DNA of 7,416 bases from Planctomycetaceae bacterium (GTDB taxonomy: Bacteria; Planctomycetota; Planctomycetia; Pirellulales; Thermoguttaceae), in contig JAITDV010000241.1 in NCBI GenBank assembly GCA_031282385.1, forward strand, positions 1 through 7,416, given 5' to 3'. Both the position numbers and the translations under genes were made by a program. This document shows positions 1-5,145 of the stretch, piece by piece. The notes under the pieces were generated by a model. The model was not told where the DNA came from. It saw only the letters and a program-made list of their open reading frames with translations, and did no database searches. The stretch's first letter is position 1. Every line of letters starts with the position of its first letter.

Positions 1-1224
1 CCCCCCAGCCACCACTGTGTCCCAACCCAAAAACCTCCGTGGGGGGGGGGGGGGCGCCCACGTAAATTTGAGAATGGTCAAAATTATCGTAACAATAATT
101 CTCTGGGGATTTCTCCCAAGCCTTTTCTTGGTTTATTTGGTTTTACTCTTGTTGAGCTTCTGGTTGTGATTGCGATTATCGGCGTATTGATCGCGTTGCT
201 TTTGCCGGCGGTTCAAGCGGCGCGTGAAGCGGCAAGACGTATGCAATGCGGTAACAACCTTAAACAGATTGGTCTCGCCGTTCATAATTTTCACGATTCG
301 CAAAGCGGTCTGCCCCCCTCAACTGTCGGTACAACAGTAATGTATGCAGCTGGAAATCAATATCCGAATGCGTCGTTTTGGGTACTGATTTTACCGTACA
401 TGGAACAACAAGCAACATACGATTTGATCAAAACCAAAACCAATAATTTTAATTTGCCAACCGGAATACAGAACACTACGTTCTGGAATGTCTTGGGCGC
501 AACAAGCGCGGAAACAATGCAACTACAATCATCAATTAGTTCTAGTTTGCAAGTTTGCAGATGTCCTTCACGACGCAACGGAAAAGAATATCTTGGAAAC
601 GGAAGCAGCACCAATTACCATGTCGGTCAACATGGTCCGCAAGGCGATTACGCTGTTTTTATAGGACTTAATCAAGAAAGTTGGGGTTACTGGTATAACA
701 ATTATTCAGTAACAACAAATACTGATTCCACAGATCAAGTCGGCGCTGTTCGCAGCGCGGTTTGGAGCGGCGGCGACGCTACAACTTGGGCGCCGCGCGA
801 TACGTTTGCTTGGTGGGCGGACGGAGCGTCCAATCAGCTTGTCGTCGGTGAAAAGCATATTTGGAATCGAGTTGTCGGACAATGCGGAACAGACGTTACA
901 AATTCAGGCGACAATCGTTGGAAAGCCGGCGATTGCAGCGTGTTTTTGGGATTCAATATTTGGAACAGTTTTTCGGGAGCGCGAAGTATTAACGGACGTC
1001 TTGCTCGCGGTCCCAGCGATCGCGGAAGTAACTCGAATCAAGCCGACGAAAGTCAACCGCATTGGGGAAGCAGTCATAACGGTACCGTAAATTTTCTTAT
1101 GGGCGACGGCTCCGTAAAATCAATTTCCCATACCGTTCCCGCCGGATCAATTACGTCAAACAGCAAAACAATCATCGGACGACTCGGCAACGTCAAAGAC
1201 GGTAATCCCGTGTCAATTCCATAA
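1..1224 (+). CDS. DUF1559 family pseudopilin-like protein, 5' partial (gene A)
   Basis: This frame is open from base 1 to the TAA at 1222-1224 (407 residues visible) and has no ATG/GTG/TTG before 166, so the start lies left of the window. The GTG at 166 falls inside the membrane helix and is an unlikely start. The prepilin-type motif GFTLVELLVV begins at base 139 and continues as a hydrophobic helix, followed by VQAAREAARRMQC and KQIGLAVHNFHD. Near the C-terminus, HNGTVNFLMGDG fits the H-x9-DG motif of DUF1559. These features identify the family; its biochemical role is unknown, and a membrane-anchored pseudopilin-like protein is inferred. The body after the helix (about 290 residues) is of normal size. 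Oddities: the region before the motif reads through a G14 tract as glycines, and its 102-base leader nearly matches the one in the second DUF1559 gene. The lipoprotein gene at 1326 lies about 100 bases downstream. Confidence 0.9.
   Translation, partial: PPSHHCVPTQKPPWGGGGRPRKFENGQNYRNNNSLGISPKPFLGLFGFTLVELLVVIAIIGVLIALLLPAVQAAREAARRMQCGNNLKQIGLAVHNFHDSQSGLPPSTVGTTVMYAAGNQYPNASFWVLILPYMEQQATYDLIKTKTNNFNLPTGIQNTTFWNVLGATSAETMQLQSSISSSLQVCRCPSRRNGKEYLGNGSSTNYHVGQHGPQGDYAVFIGLNQESWGYWYNNYSVTTNTDSTDQVGAVRSAVWSGGDATTWAPRDTFAWWADGASNQLVVGEKHIWNRVVGQCGTDVTNSGDNRWKAGDCSVFLGFNIWNSFSGARSINGRLARGPSDRGSNSNQADESQPHWGSSHNGTVNFLMGDGSVKSISHTVPAGSITSNSKTIIGRLGNVKDGNPVSIP
41..54 (+). repeat. G14 homopolymer tract in the 5' end of DUF1559 gene A
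   Basis: Fourteen consecutive G residues follow CCTCCGT and precede CGCCCACG. In the gene A frame the tract contributes glycine codons, and the frame stays open on both sides, so at this length gene A is in frame with whatever lies upstream. A one-base change would break that. Tracts of this length are known to slip during replication in other bacteria; that it happens here is inference. It lies near the window edge, in a very C/G-rich stretch, so the base count may be unreliable. Confidence 0.75.
60..161 (+). repeat. Conserved 102-base DUF1559 leader module, copy 1
   Basis: Runs from ACGTAAA to GAGCTTCT and matches bases 2449-2550 at 98 of 102 positions without gaps. The four differences are all in the first half; the last 51 bases are identical. 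In the DUF1559 frame it encodes a hydrophilic stretch, then SPKPFLGLF leading into the prepilin motif. Both copies sit just after a poly-G tract. Identity falls to roughly 80% right after GAGCTTCT although the encoded protein hardly changes. Confidence 0.9.
82..100 (+). repeat. AATTATCG-TAA-CGATAATT palindrome, degenerate copy
   Basis: Same 19-base motif as at 2471-2489, with one change (A for G) that breaks one base pair of the 8-bp arms. It lies inside leader copy 1. The motif occurs three times in the window. Confidence 0.7.
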
Positions 1225-1235
1225 GAAACCAGTAC

Positions 1236-1283
1236 AAAATGTAATGTCAGGTCAAAATATAATTCAACCTGATATTACATTTT
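1236..1283. terminator. Hairpin between DUF1559 gene A and lipoprotein gene B
   Basis: AAAATGTAATGTCAGGT (1236-1252) pairs with ACCTGATATTACATTTT (1267-1283) around a 14-base loop: 16 Watson-Crick pairs plus one G-T wobble. It starts 11 bases after the gene A stop and is followed by an AT-rich stretch rather than a clean T run. It could be a bidirectional terminator, or an mRNA-stabilising or processing hairpin inside a two-gene operon. The sequence does not decide between these. Confidence 0.6.
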
Positions 1284-1325
1284 ATTATCAACAACATTTT
1301 AAAAATTTATTGAAAGGATAAAATT

Positions 1326-1727
1326 ATGAAAACACAAATTTTATTGTCTCTCGTTTTCGCTTTACTTTTTCTTGCCGGATGCAATCAAGGTAAAGTACAA
1401 CTTGGCGGAACTGTAACGTTTGACGACGGCGCGCCATTGACAATCGGCTCGGTAATATTCTCGACTGATACGTTTTCAGCAAAAGGAAATATTGATTCTA
1501 GCGGTAAATACGTCATGGGATCAATCGTCACAAACGACGGTTTGCCGGCGGGAAAATACAAAGTTTATATCGAAGGCGCAACGGAAGAATCCTCTGATAC
1601 AAACGGAGAATTAACCCGCTCGCTTATTGATGTAGAATACAGCCGTTACGACACAACGCCGCTAATTTGCGAAGTTCCAGCTCCGGAAAATACATTTAAT
1701 ATTCAAGTTCCGAAATCCAAAAAATAA
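1326..1727 (+). CDS. Small secreted lipoprotein, possible transthyretin/carboxypeptidase-regulatory-like fold (gene B)
   Basis: The protein has 133 residues, with AAAGGA 8 bases before the ATG. A basic start (MK), a hydrophobic core (residues 5-17) and the lipobox LAGC with Cys19 mark it as a lipoprotein, so lipidation by Lgt and cleavage by signal peptidase II are expected. The mature part has the pattern GGTVTFDDGAPL, then SGKYVMGS, then LPAGKYKVYIEG. This is typical of small beta-sandwich domains annotated as carboxypeptidase-regulatory-like or transthyretin-like in planctomycetes; the fold call is by resemblance. It ends in a lysine-rich tail (PKSKK). It lies about 100 bases after DUF1559 gene A, and the same order recurs at 2359-4374, suggesting a functional pair at the envelope. 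The hairpin at 1236-1283 may separate or tune their expression. Binding partner and substrate are unknown. Confidence 0.88.
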   Translation: MKTQILLSLVFALLFLAGCNQGKVQLGGTVTFDDGAPLTIGSVIFSTDTFSAKGNIDSSGKYVMGSIVTNDGLPAGKYKVYIEGATEESSDTNGELTRSLIDVEYSRYDTTPLICEVPAPENTFNIQVPKSKK

Positions 1728-1749
1728 CGAACTCGTTACAAACAAGAAA

Positions 1750-1799
1750 TAATTTGTGAGAATTTCTAAAAACCTATTTTTTTAATATTTCACAAATTA
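1750..1799. terminator. Inverted repeat downstream of lipoprotein gene B
   Basis: TAATTTGTGA (1750-1759) and TCACAAATTA (1790-1799) form a perfect 10-bp stem with a 30-base AT-rich loop that contains a T7 run. It lies 22 bases after the gene B stop. The large loop makes it a weak terminator candidate; it could simply be an AT-rich palindrome. Confidence 0.4.
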
Positions 1800-1801
1800 G
1801 C

Positions 1802-1913
1802 AATATACTCTAAGTGGTCATAAATAGGTCGTTTTTAGTATCGCGGACGTCTCGTCGGCAATAATAAAACGACATTCCTAAAACGCCCCATTTATAACAG
1901 TTCAGAGTATATT
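1802..1913. mobile_element. 112-bp inverted-end repeat element with central hairpin (repeat R2, copy 1)
   Basis: The ends AATATACTCT and AGAGTATATT are a perfect 10-bp inverted repeat. Inside them ATAAAT/ATTTAT (1820-1825, 1890-1895) and GTCGTTTT/AAAACGAC (1828-1835, 1866-1873) also pair. The centre is a near-perfect hairpin, GCGGACG-TCT-CGTCGGC, at 1843-1859. The left half resembles 4731-4798. It is too short to encode anything and looks like a non-autonomous, MITE- or REP-like dispersed repeat. Confidence 0.6.
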
Positions 1914-1927
1914 TTTAATTTCGTGAA

Positions 1928-1965
1928 TCATTCACGTAGGGAATACCGCTCGGTGGAAAAATTCG
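1928..1965. repeat. Dispersed repeat R1, copy 1
   Basis: Matches 4465-4502 at 36 of 38 positions; the core is GTAGGGAATACCGCTCGGT followed by GAAAAATTCG. Weaker similarity continues through an A run to CGGC in both copies. Both lie in the spacer after a lipoprotein gene. CGTGAA-TCA-TTCACG at 1922-1936 makes a small hairpin at its left edge. Confidence 0.75.
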
Positions 1966-2348
1966 CCCAAAAAACGGCTTGAATAAGGGATATTGCAACA
2001 TTCAGGATTATTTTTGAGATAGTTGAAAGAATTTTTTCGTTGTTTGTTAAAGGCGGTATTGCGTTTTTTTGCAAGATAAATTATACTTTTGCAATCGCGC
2101 GTAAATTGTGTTGGTTGCTTGATGATCGGCAAGCCCGCGTGATTCAGAATTTTGTAACGAAAATTCACACAAGTTTGAATTGCGGAAAGTTTGGTTGAGC
2201 TCAGCGCAAATCGTTTTTGCGTAGAATGAGAATTTTTCGCGTTGAATTGAAAATTATTGCGCGATGTTTTTTTCAATTTGTCTAGGAAAAAATTTACGAC
2301 GTGATAATTTTTGTAACATTTAATCCAATCCGCTAACAAAATTGAAAT

Positions 2349-2361
2349 GGAGGAGAAAATG
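2349..2361 (+). promoter_or_regulatory. Strong ribosome binding site and ATG of DUF1559 gene C
   Basis: GGAGGAG at 2349-2355 precedes the ATG at 2359-2361 by three bases (six from GGAGG). This is the best Shine-Dalgarno match near any gene here. It fixes the translation start in the frame that meets the G13 tract, so the tract length decides whether the DUF1559 body is made. Confidence 0.75.
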
Positions 2362-3601
2362 AAAAAGGCAGATTTAAATTTCGGTTCGTTTACTGTCGGC
2401 GTTAAAATAGAAACGACTCTTGTTAAAATAGGCAGGGGGGGGGGGGGTACGTAAAGTTGAGAATTGTCAAAATTATCGTAACGATAATTCTCTGGGGTTT
2501 TCTCCCAAGCCTTTTCTTGGTTTATTTGGTTTTACTCTTGTTGAGCTTCTTGTGGTAATTGCGATTATTGGAGTATTGATTGCAATCCTTTTGCCCGCAG
2601 TCCAAGCCGCGCGCGAAGCGGCAAGACGAATGCAGTGTTCAAACAATCTGAAACAGATTGGATTAGGACTTCACAATTTCCATGACGCAAATCAACGTTT
2701 TCCTTCAGTGTTTAACACGTTAGCCACTGGGTGGGACGCCGCGTCGGCTCATTATTGTCTTCTCCCGTATTGCGAGCAGTCCGCGCTATACGACGCTTGT
2801 ACTAACGCTAGTACACTTGAAGGCGACTATACCACAGACGACCGTCCTGAATTTCGGAGGTTGAAATACTTAGAGTGTCCTTCGGAGGTTGCCAATAAAA
2901 ATGTGTGCGAGTGGTATGCCGGCGGAACGACGAATTACGCTTTTAGCGCCGGCGATTGGCCGAGTTTGCCGTATTGCGATACGTTGCCTAATCCGCGTGC
3001 GGCATTTATTGGCTCGCAGGCTTCGCCGGATGGAACTAGAACACAGCATACGAGAGGTTTTGACGCTATTACGGACGGAACTAGCAATACGCTTATTGCA
3101 GCGGAACGTACGCTAGGATATACCGGTTCAAACCCGCAACTTGTTAAAGTTGGGATTGCATTGTTGTCGTCCCCAAGTTTAAGTAGCGTCGTTTGGTATG
3201 GCGAATCTCCGGTAGAAACTTCCACTCCATACGATTGTATGGCGCTCGGTTCAGGAGGCTTGTATGATACAAGCGTAAGTTTTGCATTTATCACAGAAAT
3301 TAAAGGAAGACTTTGGTCTCACGGATTTGCCGTGTGCAGCATGATGAATACAGTTCTACCGCCAAATGCGCCGAGTTGTACGGTAAAAGATGAGTGGAAT
3401 GATACGAATATAATTTCAGCAAGCAGCTATCATACGGGCGGTATTAATTGCGTTGCGGGCGATGGAAGCGTTCGTTTTATTAACGAAACGATTAATAGTT
3501 TATCAGTACCTGATCCTCGATTCGTTAAATCAGGTCAATCACAATTCGGCGTATGGGGCGCTTTCGGTTCCGTCAATGGCGAAGAAAGCAAGTCTCCTTA
3601 A
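2359..3601 (+). CDS. DUF1559 family pseudopilin-like protein, frame broken at a G13 tract (gene C, putatively phase-variable)
   Basis: The DUF1559 body is intact from base 2432 to the TAA at 3599-3601. It contains GFTLVELLVV at 2528, a hydrophobic helix, VQAAREAARRMQC, KQIGLGLHNFHD and, near the end, HTGGINCVAGDG (H-x9-DG). It has no ATG, GTG or TTG before 2552, which is inside the helix, and its frame is closed upstream by TAG at 2429-2431. The ATG at 2359 has an excellent ribosome binding site but is in another frame: as sequenced it ends at TAA 2452-2454 after 31 codons. Removing one G, or adding two, joins the ATG to the body as a 413-residue protein (G12). So the gene is either OFF in a phase-variable locus, a miscalled homopolymer, or a pseudogene. 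Function is unknown; a membrane-anchored envelope protein is inferred. Lipoprotein gene D follows. Confidence 0.8.
2435..2447 (+). repeat. G13 homopolymer tract, candidate phase-variation switch
   Basis: Thirteen consecutive G residues between GGCA and TACGTAAA, 25 codons after the ATG at 2359. With 13 G the ATG frame reads GGT ACG TAA and stops. With 12 or 15 it reads GTA CGT AAA and enters the DUF1559 body. With 14 (or 11) it enters the third frame and ends at a TAA at about 2555. All three outcomes can be read directly from the sequence; actual length variation has not been seen. Confidence 0.85.
2449..2550 (+). repeat. Conserved 102-base DUF1559 leader module, copy 2
   Basis: 98/102 identical to bases 60-161. 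The differences lie at 2456 (G for T), 2465 (T for G), 2483 (G for A) and 2499 (T for A). It contains the perfect palindrome at 2471-2489 and ends inside the prepilin motif at GAGCTTCT. It starts just after the G tract, as in copy 1, but the sequence upstream of the tract is unrelated between the two genes. Confidence 0.9.
2471..2489 (+). repeat. AATTATCG-TAA-CGATAATT palindrome, perfect copy
   Basis: Perfect 8-bp arms around TAA. The identical motif, extended by one A at its 5' end to 20 bases, occurs on the minus strand at 6444-6463. It is degenerate at 82-100. It may be a protein-binding site, a recombination site or part of a dispersed repeat. Confidence 0.75.
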
Positions 3602-3630
3602 TAGAGGCATTTTGTAATACAATCGCAATC

Positions 3631-3686
3631 AATCAAGCGCAATGCTGCAAAAAATATGATTTATATTTCGCGTATTGCGCTTGATT
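3631..3686. terminator. 13-bp inverted repeat downstream of DUF1559 gene C
   Basis: AATCAAGCGCAAT (3631-3643) and ATTGCGCTTGATT (3674-3686) are perfect inverted repeats around a 30-base AT-rich loop, starting 30 bases after the gene C stop. A second small hairpin, TTGTTTCT-TTG-AGAAACAA, follows at 3700-3718. Neither has a T run directly after the stem, so a factor-independent terminator is uncertain. The position matches the hairpin after gene A. Confidence 0.55.
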
Positions 3687-3782
3687 CAAATTACGATGAT
3701 TGTTTCTTTGAGAAACAAATCCGTTCGTTACCTTTTTTATGAATTGGATATTTTTTGTATTCGACGACACGAACGTGGTAAA

Positions 3783-3870
3783 GCGGATTTTTAGTTAAGT
3801 CCGCGCGTGTTGCTGAAAATTAATTAAGGAGTAAACCAATTAAATCATCAATTTAATTTTTTATTTTGTT
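3783..3870 (+). promoter_or_regulatory. Structured 5' leader of lipoprotein gene D with a displaced ribosome binding site
   Basis: GCGGA/TCCGC (3783-3787, 3800-3804) can form a hairpin. AAGGAG lies at 3826-3831, but no usable start codon sits at normal distance: the gene D ATG is 39 bases further on. Between them AATTAAAT-CATCA-ATTTAATT (3838-3858) forms a hairpin followed by T-rich sequence. The ATG itself is preceded by TTATTTTGTT, with no Shine-Dalgarno match. The hairpin may act as an attenuator or loop out part of the spacing; this is speculative. Confidence 0.35.
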
Positions 3871-4374
3871 ATGAAAAAATTTAGCGTTAAAAGCGTGCGA
3901 ATCGGCGCGTTTATTTGTTTCGGTTTGTTGATACTATCGGGATGTTCATCGGCTAAACCGAGCGATCTTCCTAAGTTAGTCAAGGTAACATTAACAATCA
4001 CACAGGATGGAAAGCCATTGTCGAATGCGGTTGTGAGTTTAGCGAGAGCGGATCAAGGCGGCGTTTATTCCGCGTCTGGAATAACCAATGAAAACGGTGT
4101 TTGTTCGCTTTATACGCATGGTCAATATAAAGGCGCGCCGCTTGGAAAATATAAGGTTCGCGTTTCGCGTATAGAATTAATTCCTAAACCGCTTGGCAGA
4201 AAACCAAAGGACAACGCGGAGTATGAAGCTTACAAAAAAAATCCGCCCAAGACTTATCAATTGGTCGAAGAGATTTATACCGACGCAAAAACAACTCCGT
4301 TGGAAATTGAAATTACCGGCTCAATGCAAAAAACATTTGACGTCGGCAAAGCAGTCAAAAATATTGTTATCTGA
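3871..4374 (+). CDS. Secreted lipoprotein, possible carboxypeptidase-regulatory-like domain (gene D)
   Basis: The protein has 167 residues. A basic start (MKKFSVKSVR), a hydrophobic segment (residues 11-22) and the lipobox LSGC with Cys25 predict a signal peptidase II lipoprotein. The mature part begins with a flexible SSAKPSD stretch. It then has VKVTLTITQDGKPLSNAVVS, a GITNENGVCSL turn and PLGKYKVRV, the repeating strand-turn pattern of small beta-sandwich domains common in planctomycete lipoproteins. A charged, lysine/proline-rich insertion follows (around residues 105-135, including KNPPKTYQLVEE) before the final strands. The ATG at 3871 is the only sensible start, because TAA at 3841-3843 closes the frame. 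It has no adjacent ribosome binding site. Its place after DUF1559 gene C mirrors the gene A-gene B pair. Ligand and partner are unknown. Confidence 0.87.
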   Translation: MKKFSVKSVRIGAFICFGLLILSGCSSAKPSDLPKLVKVTLTITQDGKPLSNAVVSLARADQGGVYSASGITNENGVCSLYTHGQYKGAPLGKYKVRVSRIELIPKPLGRKPKDNAEYEAYKKNPPKTYQLVEEIYTDAKTTPLEIEITGSMQKTFDVGKAVKNIVI

Positions 4375-4464
4375 ATTTTATCTTAACCGATATTTTTTTG
4401 TAACGAAAATATAATTTTGTAACTATTCAGCCGATTGATTTTTAGTAACATTCAGTTGATTGCA

Positions 4465-4502
4465 TCATTCCCGTAGGGAATACCGCTCGGTAGAAAAATT
4501 CG
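4465..4502. repeat. Dispersed repeat R1, copy 2
   Basis: 36 of 38 positions match 1928-1965, and similarity continues past an A run to about 4520. Here the left part forms a perfect hairpin, ATTCCC-GTA-GGGAAT (4467-4481), which is broken by one change in copy 1. Confidence 0.75.
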
Positions 4503-4730
4503 TCCCCAAAAAAACCGGCATTCCGTAGGAATGTGCCTTGCGTAATTTAAGATTGTAGATTTTTGATTGCAGAGATTTATTTAATCTGCAATCGTCAATC
4601 CGCAATTACCCGCGAGCCTAATTGTTATTAATCGACAAATAAGGAAGCATTCCTAACGGAATGTCGAAACGGCGGAGGCAATTCATTGCCATCGAGCGTT
4701 CTATTCCTACAGAATGAAAAACGAAATATA

Positions 4731-4798
4731 GATATACTTTGAACGGCAACAAAAGGGTCGTTTTTTAGGATCGCGAACGTCTCGTTCGCATAAAACTA
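4731..4798. repeat. Dispersed repeat R2, copy 2 (truncated)
   Basis: GATATACTTT corresponds to the left end of the 1802-1913 element. GGTCGTTTTTTAGGATCGCG and the following hairpin GCGAACG-TCT-CGTTCGC (4773-4789, perfect 7-bp stem) correspond to its centre. The right inverted end (AGAGTATATT) is absent, so this copy looks truncated or diverged. R1 precedes R2 here but follows it at the first locus, so the two repeats inserted independently. Confidence 0.6.
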
Positions 4799-4873
4799 CA
4801 TTATCCCGCGGATTTCTTGCGCATCATTGATCGCGAATTACGCGTTTGAGGAAATATCGTTATTGTGCAGGTT

Positions 4874-5145
4874 TTAGCGTTTTTTTATGATGTTGTCGCT
4901 TTGCGTTATATCTTGTCGTAATTGGTTTATTAATTCTTCTTTGGAGTTGAATTGTTTTATTTCGCGGATTTTTGCGATTATGTCAAGATTTAATTTTTTG
5001 CCGTAAAGATTTCCTTAAAAGCCGTGTATAAAAATTTCGACTCTTTGCGTATTTTGGTTAAAAGTCGGGCTTGTTCTAATGCTGCTATAATGTTTTTTGT
5101 TTACGTATTTTTTTCGTAGGCGTGATTTTTTTGAAAAAAAATTTC
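4874..5145 (-). pseudogene. ribF: Decayed 3' end of ribF (riboflavin kinase domain of the RibF kinase/FAD synthetase)
   Basis: On the minus strand the frame starting near 5110 reads NKKHYSSI, TSPTFNQNTQRVEIFIHGF, an in-frame TAA (5015-5017), then GNLYGKKLNLDIIAKIRE, KQFNSKEELINQLRQDI and a stop at 4874-4876. This follows the C-terminal riboflavin kinase domain of RibF: the ...PTF... strand, vEvhllDFdGdLYGk, then the iR.e.kF.s.eeL..qi..D helix. The similarity appears to continue upstream in another frame as KEIFFQKNHAYEK, the last residues of the recombinase ORF, joined across an A7 run at 5108-5114. So there is one premature stop (TTT TAA GGA where Phe-Glu/Asp-Gly is expected) and one probable frameshift. 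The N-terminal adenylyltransferase part is not in the window. This fragment cannot make FMN. The assignment is by motif recall, not alignment. Confidence 0.7.

Larger units (their letters stand above)
1728..2348. other. Intergenic region with repeats and no convincing gene
   Basis: About 620 bases. The left half holds an inverted repeat after gene B, a 112-bp element with inverted ends, and a dispersed repeat, each listed separately. From about 1981 to 2340 the DNA is AT-rich. One minus-strand frame stays open but has only a TTG start, no ribosome binding site, and an end that runs into the dispersed repeat, so it is not called. No RNA gene or clear promoter was recognised. Confidence 0.6.
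4375..4873. other. Intergenic repeat-rich spacer between gene D and the minus-strand genes
   Basis: About 500 bases without a gene. It holds an imperfect direct repeat (4419-4440 and 4445-4462), dispersed repeat R1 copy 2, and several CATTCC/GGAATG mini-palindromes (4519-4533 and 4648-4663, with a degenerate form near 4702-4716). It also has a 9-bp hairpin GATTGCAGA/TCTGCAATC (4565-4573, 4585-4593) and repeat R2 copy 2. Genes on both sides point into it, so terminators for both strands could lie here, but none is clear. Confidence 0.6.

Noticed and set aside
166..168. GTG as the start of DUF1559 gene A
   Set aside because: It falls inside the prepilin helix, after GFTLVELLV, which all family members need. 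The frame is open upstream to the window edge.
806..1090. 94-codon frame inside gene A, and similar frames within genes A, C, D and the recombinase
   Set aside because: They overlap well-supported genes in other frames and show no motifs or ribosome binding sites.
1932..2339. 135-codon open frame on the minus strand in the spacer before gene C
   Set aside because: It starts with TTG and no ribosome binding site, matches no family I know, and its last residues come from dispersed repeat R1. Probably chance in AT-rich DNA.
2435..2447. Poly-G as a two-colour sequencing artefact
   Set aside because: Such artefacts sit at read ends, whereas this tract is internal and flanked by coherent sequence, and a similar one precedes the second leader. 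A length miscall by a base or two remains possible.
2552..2554. GTG as the start of DUF1559 gene C
   Set aside because: It also lies within the prepilin helix, and starting there would delete the processing site. The well-placed ATG at 2359 across the G tract is the better explanation.
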